Assembly: GCF_047501535.1 (NCBI RefSeq)
Contig: NZ_JAZDRJ010000010.1
Span: 113,157-177,156, forward strand
From: Yanghanlia sp047501535
GTDB taxonomy: Bacteria; Pseudomonadota; Gammaproteobacteria; Burkholderiales; Burkholderiaceae_B
Reading direction: 5' to 3'
Length of the DNA: 64,000 nt
The position numbers and the translations under genes were made by a program. How positions within the stretch are numbered: the first letter of the stretch is position 1; each line of letters begins with the position of its first letter. Positions 56,316 through 64,000 of the stretch are shown here, in pieces. The notes under the pieces were generated by a model, which did not search any database, was not told the origin of the DNA, and saw nothing but the letters and a program-made list of their open reading frames with translations.

Positions 56316-57847
56316 TGGAAAGAGAAGTGCTTTGGGATATCCCTCAGAGTTGGACGTGGGCAACGATCTCAGATCTTGGTGAAGTTGTAGGAGGTGGGAC
56401 ACCTCCTACAAAGGAGCCAACCTACTGGGGAGGAGATATCAACTGGATTTCTCCTGCTGACTTAACAGGCCATACCAAGAAAATAATCAGCAAAGGCAGC
56501 AAATCAATTACAGAAGATGGATTGAAAAACAGTTCTGCTCGAGTAATGCCTGCAGGAAGTGTGCATTTTTCATCGAGAGCTCCAATAGGTTATGTCGTGA
56601 TAAGTACAGAACCTATGGCAACGAACCAAGGATTTAAAAATCTTGTGCCAGAACAAGGCATCTTTAATGAGTTTGTTTATTACTATCTGAAAGCATCTAA
56701 ACAACTTGCGGAAAAAAGAGCCAGCGGAACAACATTCCTTGAGCTGTCGGGGAAAGCGTTTGGCCTGTTACCTATCCCTCTTCCACCATCTAACGAACAA
56801 AAACGCATCGTCGCCAAAATCGAAGAGCTTTTCTCCGAGCTGGACAACGGCATTGCCGCGTTAAAAACCGCCCGCGAGCAACTCAAGGTCTATCGTCAGG
56901 CCGTGCTCAAACACGCCTTTGAAGGCAAGCTCACCGCTCAGTGGCGTAAAGACAACGCCCACAAACTGGAATCCCCCGAACAACTCCTCGCCCGCATCCA
57001 GCAGGAACGCGAAGCCCGCTACCAGCAACAACTGGAAAAATGGAAAGCTGCGGTAAAAGCGTGGGAGGACGGAGGTAAAGAAGGGAAAAAACCGAGCAAG
57101 CCCTCCAAGCTGTCAGAAATAAAACCAGCTTCAACTACTGATTTTGACACACCTGCAGAATGGACTGTTTCCGAACTCGGCTTAATAGCTTACGAAAACG
57201 TCCTTGGAAAGATGCTCGACAGGAAGAAGAATATCGGCGAAGAGCGCCCATATTTAGGAAATATAAATGTCCGCTGGGGCGCATTCGAGATTGACGAACT
57301 TAAAACAATGAGAATTGAGGAATCTGAGGTTGATCGCTACTCTTTGCGCTTTGGTGATTTAGTGATCTGCGAAGGCGGCGAGCCAGGAAGGTGCGCGGTA
57401 TGGTCTAGCAACAATGACAAGTTTTTTATTCAGAAAGCGTTACACCGAGTTAGATTTACTCAATCGTACTTACCAGAATTTGCTTTTTATTATTTTTCAT
57501 ACGCGGTTTCTCTTGAGCGTGTAGTAAAGCACTTTACTGGAACAACTATTAAGCACCTCACAGGTTCCGGACTTAGTAAGGTCCAGCTTCCTGTCTGCTC
57601 CGTTGCTGAGCAGAAAGAGATTATTAATATTGTTGAATCTAACCTAACTAACATTGATACTCTAACTACTGAGTTAGATATCCAATTGGCTAAAGCCGAA
57701 GCCCTCCGCCAATCCATCCTGAAAAAAGCCTTCTCCGGCCAGCTAGTACCACAAGACCCCAGCGAAGAACCAGCCAGCGAACTGCTGGCCCGCATCCAAG
57801 CCGAAAGGAATGCAAAGAAAACAAGCAATACAAGGAAGGTGAAATGA
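56315..57847 (+). CDS. hsdS: Type I R-M specificity subunit HsdS
   Basis: HsdS reads the bipartite target for both cutting and methylation. The 510-residue protein has two target-recognition domains (about 1-160 and 260-430), each followed by a conserved helical spacer: LPPSNEQKRIVAKIEELFSEL, and LPVCSVAEQKEIINIVE at the second copy. The variable halves are visibly more AT-rich than the spacers, which suggests recombinational swapping. The ATG at 56315 shares a base with the hsdR TGA; the GTG at 56312 is an alternative start. The stop overlaps the SIR2 gene by 4 nt. Confidence 0.93.
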   Translation: MEREVLWDIPQSWTWATISDLGEVVGGGTPPTKEPTYWGGDINWISPADLTGHTKKIISKGSKSITEDGLKNSSARVMPAGSVHFSSRAPIGYVVISTEPMATNQGFKNLVPEQGIFNEFVYYYLKASKQLAEKRASGTTFLELSGKAFGLLPIPLPPSNEQKRIVAKIEELFSELDNGIAALKTAREQLKVYRQAVLKHAFEGKLTAQWRKDNAHKLESPEQLLARIQQEREARYQQQLEKWKAAVKAWEDGGKEGKKPSKPSKLSEIKPASTTDFDTPAEWTVSELGLIAYENVLGKMLDRKKNIGEERPYLGNINVRWGAFEIDELKTMRIEESEVDRYSLRFGDLVICEGGEPGRCAVWSSNNDKFFIQKALHRVRFTQSYLPEFAFYYFSYAVSLERVVKHFTGTTIKHLTGSGLSKVQLPVCSVAEQKEIINIVESNLTNIDTLTTELDIQLAKAEALRQSILKKAFSGQLVPQDPSEEPASELLARIQAERNAKKTSNTRKVK

Positions 57848-59088
57848 GCATTGTCTGCCTACGTGGTGACACTGAATTAAACGAGCAGGATTTACGGGCG
57901 CATCTGGTCGCCATGCTACGACTGGAAAATACTGCGGTGCTGCTTGGTGCAGGGGCGTCCGTTCCCTCCGGCGGCATGACCATCATGCAACTGTGGAAGC
58001 AGTTTATACGCGATCATGCTGATACTGCGAAGCGATTTGCAGATGGTGGCTTTATCGCACAAGAAGATGCCGTTTTAGCCAGTTTTGAAGCAGCCAACCC
58101 CAGAAATCTGCCCAATATAGAAGCACTTCTGGACCAGTTGGAAATGGCGAAGCTCGATTGGACTCGTCGCTTGGCAAGCAGCAGAAATTTAAAAATCTTT
58201 AAGAAAGACATTGAAGCTTTACTCAAGTGCGTAGTTAAGGCGGCTGTCCTTGATGCAAATGCTTGGGGAAAACCACCTGCATATGACCGCTTCCCTTATC
58301 ACGTAAAGCTGCTGCAACGATTGGTCGGTGCACGCCAGCCAGGTCAAGCAAGCCCTTGGGTGTTTACAACAAACTATGACTTGGCTGTCGAGTGGGCGGC
58401 TGAGTCAATTGGGATACACACCCATACCGGATTTGTAGGAATCCATAACCGCACCTTCTCACCTCAATCCTTTGATTTGGGGTACAGAAATATCAATGCC
58501 AAAGGTGAGGCCAGGTTTGGCTGCAACGACATCTACCTAGCAAAACTACATGGTTCACTCACTTGGCAATGTACAGATGGCGAGTATCGAGAGCTGGCTT
58601 CATCTGAAGTTTGGCCAAAACTCAAAGCCATTATTGATGGCGTAGACGCAGTAGATGAGACTTTGATGGTGTTTCCCAGAGCAGCGAAGTATCTACAGAC
58701 AGTAGGCTTTCTGTCTGGCGAGCTGTTCCGACGTTTTTCCGATTTTCTAGCCAAGCCACAAAGCTGCATTATTCTGGCGGGCTATTCGTTTGGCGATGAT
58801 CATATCAATCGTCTTTTGCGCTCAGCCCTGCTCAACCCTACGCTGCAAATCATAGCCTTCTTGCCAGAGTTTATGGGTACAGAACCAGCTGAGCTTGCGG
58901 GGCTTAAACCCGAGGTAAGGCGACTTCTCGCGCTAAAATCACCTCGCTTGACGTTTGTGGGCGGAGGCGAAGCCGCATACTTCAATCACATGGTCGATTT
59001 GCTGCCCGATCCTATGCTCTACGATCTTAACGAGCAGGAGTTTAGAGAAAGAATAAAGGCTATGAGTGGTGGTGACGATGCTGAGTAG
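57844..59088 (+). CDS. SIR2-domain protein of a SIR2-HerA anti-phage pair
   Basis: A 414-residue SIR2-like protein. The NAD-binding loop is GAGAS (35-39), with TTNYD (175-179, Asn177), LHGS (235-238, His236 as likely base) and GYSFGDDHINRLL (313 onward) later. These are the residues of defence-type SIR2 NADases, which deplete NAD+ on infection. No TM segment is visible. The ATG overlaps the hsdS stop (ATGA) with AAGGAAGG upstream, and the stop overlaps the HerA gene. Catalytic residues look intact. The pairing with HerA makes the defence role likely; the trigger is unknown. Confidence 0.9.
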   Translation: MSIVCLRGDTELNEQDLRAHLVAMLRLENTAVLLGAGASVPSGGMTIMQLWKQFIRDHADTAKRFADGGFIAQEDAVLASFEAANPRNLPNIEALLDQLEMAKLDWTRRLASSRNLKIFKKDIEALLKCVVKAAVLDANAWGKPPAYDRFPYHVKLLQRLVGARQPGQASPWVFTTNYDLAVEWAAESIGIHTHTGFVGIHNRTFSPQSFDLGYRNINAKGEARFGCNDIYLAKLHGSLTWQCTDGEYRELASSEVWPKLKAIIDGVDAVDETLMVFPRAAKYLQTVGFLSGELFRRFSDFLAKPQSCIILAGYSFGDDHINRLLRSALLNPTLQIIAFLPEFMGTEPAELAGLKPEVRRLLALKSPRLTFVGGGEAAYFNHMVDLLPDPMLYDLNEQEFRERIKAMSGGDDAE

Positions 59089-60850
59089 AACCGCAATTGG
59101 CTATGTGGTGCAAATTGATGGAAGCCAGGTCACACTCAACTTGCTCGACCACCACCGGGGACAAATGGCGAGCCACTATCAAGGTATTACACCGGTAGGC
59201 GAGGTTGGTGGCTTGCTGCTCCTGGATGGCGGCTACCGGCTTTTTGTACTCAGAATTTCAGGCCTTAATTTTTCAGAACCCAAAGAGATTCACCGCCCTG
59301 CTGCTAGCAACCAAAGCCTGGCTAGTCAGCCGTTGCGTCATTTACACGGCACGGTAATTGGTTGGATAGAGGCTGGAGAATTCGTATCCGACAATTTGGC
59401 ATCGCCCCCTTTGGGGGCCGAGGCCTTTCCCCTGACAGACAATGAATCGCAAATTGTATTGGGTGGACCGGAGCCTAACGGTCCCATCATGCTTGGTACA
59501 GAGTATAAAACTGGAAACATTGTTAGAACCGGGCTCAACCGGCTCTTAGCGCAACATGTAGCCGTCTTAGGCAGCTCTGGCCAAGGCAAAAGCTGCTTTA
59601 CCGCTGCTGTATTACAGCAGCTTGCAGATATGCCTAATTCCCGCATCGTTATATTCGACATAAACGGAGAATACGACCGGGCATTCAGAAAATCCGAGAG
59701 TGCGATAGCAGCGGGTGACATGGGATGTAGGCTTCCCGATGGCGCCTATCAGCATACGATTATTGGTCAAGATACCGATGGCATTCCAGGGTATCGCATA
59801 CCTTACTACTCCCTCGGTAGGCAGGGGCTCAACCGACTCCTTTTGCCAAGCGAAAAGACACAACGGCCCGCGTTATCGTTTGCCATCGATAACTTGAAGT
59901 ACGTTCATTGGCACTCGGGTGAGCGAGGTGCGTCCATAGACGGAGACAACGCTGTTCTTTTTGATGACTGCCGTCAGAATGGCGCAAACCAAGCAATCTC
60001 TGCAATTAACGCCCTGAGATCTGGTCAAGTTGCTACAGCAGCCCAGTGGCCACCTATGGCGGCCTTGGCTGCCTTAATTGCAGACAGTCACAGTATCTCA
60101 CCGGATAGAAATCCAAATACATTCAAAAGGGACGCTTTTTCATACAGCAACGTTTCGCCGCTTATCACTCGGATTCATCGTCTGATCGACGATGAAATGC
60201 TTCGAGCAGTTGTAGACGTAGATGGTGGCCCTCCTATACATGGAGGTGACCTTGATATGCGAGCGGAGAGTGAGCACCTCGTCGCCAAGATCTTTGGCAA
60301 TGCGGATACTCAGTGGCGCGTGCACGTGGTGAATCTCCGGCAAGTGCCACAAGACCTGATGCCGCTTGTTCTCGGCTCATTGCTAGAACTGTATTCTCAA
60401 GTACTCTTTCGGCGCGGGCAAGGCAATAGCCCCACCACTCTTCTTGTACTCGAGGAAGCTCACCACTACTTACGGCCAGTACCCGATGGTGACTCTGGCC
60501 CTTCTTCGCTCGCGTATGAGCGACTCGCCAAAGAAGGCCGTAAATTTGGACTTGCGTTATGGCTTAGCACACAGCGACCGTCAGAGATCTCGCCAACAGT
60601 TCTTTCTCAGTGCAACACATGGGTTTCCTTCCGTCTGACATCAGAGCAAGATTTGCGCGTAATCTCGTCTGCATGCGAATGGGCGGATAAGCGTGAGGTC
60701 TCTCGTATTGCTGGCCTCCCCAGACAACACGCACTTGTCATGGGAGGCACTGTAGCTCTGCCAACTTGCATAAGGTCAAAAAGTGCGGATCCAACACCTG
60801 CATCCGAGGACGGCAAGTTTGATGAATGGATAGGGGAGCAGGACGCATAA
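59078..60850 (+). CDS. herA: HerA-like DUF87 DNA-translocase ATPase of the SIR2-HerA pair
   Basis: A 590-residue hexameric-type ATPase. The N-terminal beta-barrel (HAS) domain spans about 1-110. Walker A is GSSGQGKS (165-172), the FDINGEYD motif is at 193-200, Walker B is TTLLVLEEAHHYL in the last third, and ALWLSTQRPSEI is the sensor region. In described systems HerA assembles with SIR2 and controls its NADase, while translocating DNA. The ATG at 59078 overlaps the SIR2 end by 11 nt; a GTG at 59066 is also possible. fic follows after 35 nt. Confidence 0.92.
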   Translation: MLSRTAIGYVVQIDGSQVTLNLLDHHRGQMASHYQGITPVGEVGGLLLLDGGYRLFVLRISGLNFSEPKEIHRPAASNQSLASQPLRHLHGTVIGWIEAGEFVSDNLASPPLGAEAFPLTDNESQIVLGGPEPNGPIMLGTEYKTGNIVRTGLNRLLAQHVAVLGSSGQGKSCFTAAVLQQLADMPNSRIVIFDINGEYDRAFRKSESAIAAGDMGCRLPDGAYQHTIIGQDTDGIPGYRIPYYSLGRQGLNRLLLPSEKTQRPALSFAIDNLKYVHWHSGERGASIDGDNAVLFDDCRQNGANQAISAINALRSGQVATAAQWPPMAALAALIADSHSISPDRNPNTFKRDAFSYSNVSPLITRIHRLIDDEMLRAVVDVDGGPPIHGGDLDMRAESEHLVAKIFGNADTQWRVHVVNLRQVPQDLMPLVLGSLLELYSQVLFRRGQGNSPTTLLVLEEAHHYLRPVPDGDSGPSSLAYERLAKEGRKFGLALWLSTQRPSEISPTVLSQCNTWVSFRLTSEQDLRVISSACEWADKREVSRIAGLPRQHALVMGGTVALPTCIRSKSADPTPASEDGKFDEWIGEQDA

Positions 60851-60885
60851 CATGTTAATGACAAAACAAAGCCTAGAGCGCCCCC

Positions 60886-62019
60886 ATGAAGTTTGAAACC
60901 TTCAAAGCTGGTGAATGGCGGCAGCAGTACCAGTACAAAAGCTTTAGCCCCGTAGCCGTGAACCGCGAGTGGAGCTGGGAAGATCCGCAGATCAATACGC
61001 TGCTGGAACGTGCTTCCCGTGCACTGGCGGAGCTGGATGCCTTTACCCTGATCGTGCCGGATGTGGATTTGTTTATTCAGATGCACATTACCAAGGAGGC
61101 CAACAATTCGTCGCGTATTGAAGGTACGCAAACACAAATGAATGAAGCGGTTCTGGACAGTAGCCAGCTAGCACCGGAAAAGCGTGACGACTGGCAGGAA
61201 GTGCAGAACTATATCCAGGCCATCAATGAGGCGGTTGACGAGTTGCAGCGGCTGCCACTTTCCAACCGCCTGTTAAAGCACACCCATGCAATACTGATGC
61301 AGGGCGTACGCGGCGAGCATAAAACGCCCGGCGAATTCCGCACATCTCAGAACTGGATCGGCGGCAGTGGTTTGGCGGACGCCACCTTTATTCCGCCGCA
61401 CCAAAGCGAAGTCATCGAGCTAATGGGTGATTTAGAGTTGTTCTGGCATAACGACAACATCAACGTCCCAGATCTGATTCGCATTGCCATCAGCCACTAC
61501 CAGTTTGAAACCATCCACCCGTTTCTGGATGGTAATGGCCGCATTGGCCGCCTGATGATTGCCCTTTACCTAGTAAGCAAAGGCTTGTTGAGGAAACCGT
61601 CGCTATACCTCTCTGATTTTTTTGAACGCAACCGCGCCAGCTACTACGATGCGCTGATGCAGGTGCGCGTGTCGCACGACATGATCCACTGGATCAAGTT
61701 TTTTCTGTCGGCGGTGATACAAACAGCGGGTAAGGGCAAGCAAACCTTTGAGGGTATTCTGGCGCTTCGTCAGGAGATGGACCACATGGCCTTCACGTAT
61801 GGCAAGCGTGCCGAGAACGTACAACGGTTGCTGCGACATCTATATCGACGCCCGGCAATCACCGCCACCGAAGCCAGTACGCTGCTCGAGGTTAGCCATC
61901 AAACTGCCTCCAACTTGCTCAACAAAATGGTTGAAGACGGAATGCTAGAAGAAATTACCGGCTACCAACGCAACCGGGTATTTGTCTTTGATCGTTACCT
62001 ATCTCTGTTTAGTGCCTAA
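60886..62019 (+). CDS. fic: Fic-family AMP-transferase with C-terminal winged helix
   Basis: A 377-residue Fic protein. The catalytic loop HPFLDGNGRIGR (from His211) is complete. The inhibitory helix motif SSRIEG (S75-G80) fits (S/T)xxxE(G/N), so it is a class II enzyme held off by its own N-terminus. Residues about 320-377 form a winged helix (ITATEASTLLEVSHQTASNLLNKM), a DNA-binding form seen in many Fic proteins. Such enzymes AMPylate target proteins. It lies between HerA and hsdM, just upstream of operator-like repeats that its winged helix might bind. Target and role here are unknown. Confidence 0.9.
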   Translation: MKFETFKAGEWRQQYQYKSFSPVAVNREWSWEDPQINTLLERASRALAELDAFTLIVPDVDLFIQMHITKEANNSSRIEGTQTQMNEAVLDSSQLAPEKRDDWQEVQNYIQAINEAVDELQRLPLSNRLLKHTHAILMQGVRGEHKTPGEFRTSQNWIGGSGLADATFIPPHQSEVIELMGDLELFWHNDNINVPDLIRIAISHYQFETIHPFLDGNGRIGRLMIALYLVSKGLLRKPSLYLSDFFERNRASYYDALMQVRVSHDMIHWIKFFLSAVIQTAGKGKQTFEGILALRQEMDHMAFTYGKRAENVQRLLRHLYRRPAITATEASTLLEVSHQTASNLLNKMVEDGMLEEITGYQRNRVFVFDRYLSLFSA

Positions 62020-62056
62020 GCACTGCGGCCTGAGACATGAAGGAACAGGCCCTAAC

Positions 62057-62145
62057 TTGAGGCAAAAAAACCCATGTGTAAGGTTAAATGCCTCAACTTT
62101 ACATATGAGGTTCTATATGTAAAGTTGCCGACTTAATGTTTACAT
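62057..62145. promoter_or_regulatory. Operator-like repeats between fic and hsdM
   Basis: The motif ATRTGTAARGTT occurs at 62074-62085, inverted at 62095-62106 and again at 62115-62126. The last two are perfect 12-bp complements around 8 nt. A partial inverted core TTTACAT is at 62139-62145. Starts are 20-21 bp apart, about two helical turns. A second inverted pair, TTGAGGCA/TGCCTCAA, is at 62057-62064 and 62089-62096. The layout fits a regulator binding site controlling hsdM. No confident -35/-10 pair was found. Confidence 0.6.
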
Positions 62146-62244
62146 AGACCCTAAGGCTCACAAGACCATATATCTTTTTGATTAACAACAGAAAACGAAC
62201 CGACAGGCAGTACCGCCAATACCCGGCAAAAAAGGCAGTCAAAC

Positions 62245-63744
62245 ATGAACAGATCTTCCATCATCTCCAGAGTCTGGAGCTTCTGCACCACCCTGCGTGA
62301 CGACGGCGTGGGCTATGGCGACTATCTGGAACAGCTCACTTACCTGATCTTCCTGAAAATGGCGGATGAGTATTCCAAGCCGCCTTACTCCCGTGACGTG
62401 GGCATCCCCACAAAGTACAGCTGGCAGGCGCTGACCAGCAAAAAAGGCGCCGAGCTGGAGGTGCTTTATGTGGAGTTGCTGCGTGAATTGGGCAAGCAGA
62501 AAGGTATGCTGGGCCAGATTTTCACCAAGGCTCAAAACAAGATTCAGGACCCCGCCAAGCTGTACCGGCTGATTGACATGATCGACAGCACCCAGTGGGT
62601 CATGATGGGTGCCGATATCAAGGGTGATATCTACGAAGGGTTGCTGGAGAAGAACGCGGAAGATACCAAGTCTGGCGCTGGGCAATACTTCACGCCCAGG
62701 GCTCTGATTCGCGCCATGGTGGAGTGCGTGCGGCCGGAGCCGGGAAAAACCATCGCCGACCCGGCATGCGGCACTGGCGGATTCTTTCTGGCGGCCTACG
62801 ACTTTTTAACCAATCCGGAAAACTACAACCTCGATAAGGCACAGAAGCAGTTTTTGAAGCACAGCACTTTTTATGGCAACGAAATCGTCGCCAACACCCG
62901 CCGCTTGTGTTTGATGAACATGTTTTTGCATAACATCGGCGAGATCGACGGCGAGAGTCTGGTCTCCCCCAACGACGCGCTGATCGCGCCAAGCCCCATC
63001 AGCGTGGACTATGTACTTGCCAACCCGCCCTTCGGCAAGAAAAGCTCCATGAGTTTTACCAATGAAGAAGGCGAGCAGGAAACGGACGAGCTGACCTACA
63101 ACCGGCAAGATTTCTGGGCCACCACCTCAAACAAGCAACTCAACTTTGTGCAGCATATTCGTAGCATGTTGAAAACGACGGGCAAGGCCGCCGTGGTAGT
63201 GCCCGACAACGTGCTGTTTGAGGGCGGCGCTGGCGAAACGATCCGCAAGAAGCTGCTTGAGAACACGACGCTGCACACCATTTTGCGTCTGCCGACCGGC
63301 ATTTTTTACGCACAGGGCGTGAAAGCAAACGTGCTGTTTTTCGATAACCAACCGGCTAGCCCCAATGCGTGGACGAAAGAGGTTTGGTTTTACGACTACC
63401 GTACCAACGTTCACCACACCTTGAAGAGAAAGCCAATGCGCTTCGAGGATTTGGCGGACTTCATTGAATGCTACAACCCAAAAAACCCAGCTGAACGCCA
63501 GGAAACCTGGCACCCGGAAAACAACCCTGACGGCCGGTGGCGCAAATATACGACTGATGAACTGCTGGCGCGTGACAAAACCAGCCTCGATATCTTCTGG
63601 CTGAAAGACAAGAGCCTAACCGACCTGGACAACCTGCCAGAACCGGATGAGCTGGCAGAAGAAATTATCGAAAACCTGGAGGCGGGGTTAAACAGTTTTC
63701 GGGAAGTGCTCAGCAGCTTATCGCCGCAAACCGCAGTCTCTTGA
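62245..63744 (+). CDS. hsdM: Type I R-M DNA adenine methyltransferase HsdM
   Basis: HsdM methylates adenine in the HsdS target and completes the R-M complex. The 499-residue protein has the N-terminal HsdM helical domain (LEQLTYLIFLKMADE), the SAM-binding DPACGTGGF near 172-180, and the catalytic NPPFG at 260-264. QYFTPRALI precedes the SAM motif. It is the last gene of the block, separated from hsdRS by three foreign genes and preceded by a 225-nt spacer with putative operators, so it may be transcribed on its own. A palindrome follows the stop. Confidence 0.95.
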   Translation: MNRSSIISRVWSFCTTLRDDGVGYGDYLEQLTYLIFLKMADEYSKPPYSRDVGIPTKYSWQALTSKKGAELEVLYVELLRELGKQKGMLGQIFTKAQNKIQDPAKLYRLIDMIDSTQWVMMGADIKGDIYEGLLEKNAEDTKSGAGQYFTPRALIRAMVECVRPEPGKTIADPACGTGGFFLAAYDFLTNPENYNLDKAQKQFLKHSTFYGNEIVANTRRLCLMNMFLHNIGEIDGESLVSPNDALIAPSPISVDYVLANPPFGKKSSMSFTNEEGEQETDELTYNRQDFWATTSNKQLNFVQHIRSMLKTTGKAAVVVPDNVLFEGGAGETIRKKLLENTTLHTILRLPTGIFYAQGVKANVLFFDNQPASPNAWTKEVWFYDYRTNVHHTLKRKPMRFEDLADFIECYNPKNPAERQETWHPENNPDGRWRKYTTDELLARDKTSLDIFWLKDKSLTDLDNLPEPDELAEEIIENLEAGLNSFREVLSSLSPQTAVS

Positions 63745-63772
63745 ACTCCAGCGTAGAGATTAACACCTATCA

Positions 63773-63796
63773 ATGCCCGCCTTTGAAGGCGGGCAT
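63773..63796. terminator. Hairpin after hsdM
   Basis: ATGCCCGCC (63773-63781), TTTGAA, GGCGGGCAT (63788-63796). The 9-bp stem is perfect and lies between hsdM and the oppositely oriented toxin remnant. There is no T-run on either strand. Confidence 0.55.
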
Positions 63797-63813
63797 ACTC
63801 TTCGTAACGGACT

Positions 63814-63882
63814 TTACCCTTCCAGCGGCGGCCACTGCCGGGCGGTATGCACAACATTCAGTATTCGCACCTGCCCCCTGCG
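63814..63882 (-). pseudogene. C-terminal remnant of a ParE/RelE-family toxin
   Basis: Reading the minus strand gives RRGQVRILNVVHTARQWPPLEG and a stop. The V(R)IL-V-H-ARQWP pattern is the standard end of ParE/RelE toxins. The frame is closed by a TGA at 63885-63883, and nothing toxin-like continues beyond, where IS-related sequence begins. No antitoxin gene is visible. The fragment is short, so the call rests on that motif alone. Confidence 0.45.
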
Positions 63883-63941
63883 TCACAATAGATGTCCGCT
63901 CGTTTTTCGTTAATATTTGAGGGAGCGGTCGGAGTGAAGAA

Positions 63942-64000
63942 GTGCCCAGTTACAGCCCAGAATTCAAAGAACAAGCCGTCAGGAAATTGATGCCGCCGCA
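63942..64000 (+). CDS. IS3-type transposase OrfA, 5' end only (runs off the window)
   Basis: The GTG at 63942, preceded by GGAG, opens a frame PSYSPEFKEQAVRKLMPP that matches the start of IS3-family OrfA transposases. Only about 19 codons lie in the window. The left terminal inverted repeat should be between about 63,885 and 63,941 but cannot be fixed without the right end. The insertion probably truncated the neighbouring toxin gene. Confidence 0.65.
   Translation, partial: MPSYSPEFKEQAVRKLMPP

Noticed and set aside
63471..63857. 128-codon minus-strand frame at the end of hsdM
   Set aside because: It is mostly the mirror of hsdM and has no recognisable domain. Only the shorter ParE-like fragment in another frame (63814-63882) looks meaningful.

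Overview
The window reads as a draft chromosome scaffold from a betaproteobacterium of the order Burkholderiales, most likely family Alcaligenaceae. This is inferred from gene content and order: a hemC-hemD-hemX-hemY cluster, recA-recX diverging from rdgC, sucCD, recCBD, ubiUVT, and a long-form aspartate carbamoyltransferase. No rRNA is present. A run of ten N at 52642-52651 marks a scaffold gap.

Positions 1-52,700 are dense core genome. In order they hold: plsY and tsaD (convergent); a purine permease; a CHASE-PAS-GGDEF-EAL c-di-GMP protein; a thioredoxin; yigZ, ybiT, ldcA and tadA; a tandem Usp protein; the NAD(P)HX repair enzyme; a YadGH-type ABC exporter; yajQ; an acyl-CoA synthetase; recC-recB-recD; the O2-independent ubiquinone genes ubiU-ubiV-ubiT; a FAH-family hydrolase and ppa; the heme block hemC-hemD-hemX-hemY, preceded by an unannotated 42-residue membrane ORF and terC; sucC-sucD; a DUF2889 gene; recA-recX opposite rdgC; pyrB; a SecD-head-like lipoprotein; and the alpha-2-macroglobulin/PBP1C pair. 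Regulatory signals seen directly include a LexA box inside the recA promoter, an FNR-like site with nested inverted repeats before ubiU, and many convergent-gene hairpins.

From 52,786 the sequence changes character. A tRNA with anticodon CAU (best read as tRNA-Ile2) is followed by five helically spaced TACGCA repeats and a frameshifted, truncated tyrosine-integrase start. This is the signature of a genomic island. The island carries one co-directional block: hsdR - hsdS - SIR2 - HerA - fic - hsdM. The first four genes overlap end to start (4, 4 and about 11 nt), fic follows after 35 nt, and hsdM sits behind a 225-nt spacer with operator-like repeats. The right edge holds the C-terminal remnant of a ParE/RelE-type toxin and the first codons of an IS3-type transposase, cut by the window end.

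The most notable system is this composite defence locus. A type I restriction-modification operon is split by a SIR2-HerA (NADase plus DNA-translocase ATPase) anti-phage pair and a Fic AMP-transferase carrying a winged-helix tail, with the methyltransferase placed last behind its own putative operator. Each component belongs to a known family. The nested arrangement, the operator and its possible control by Fic are inference.
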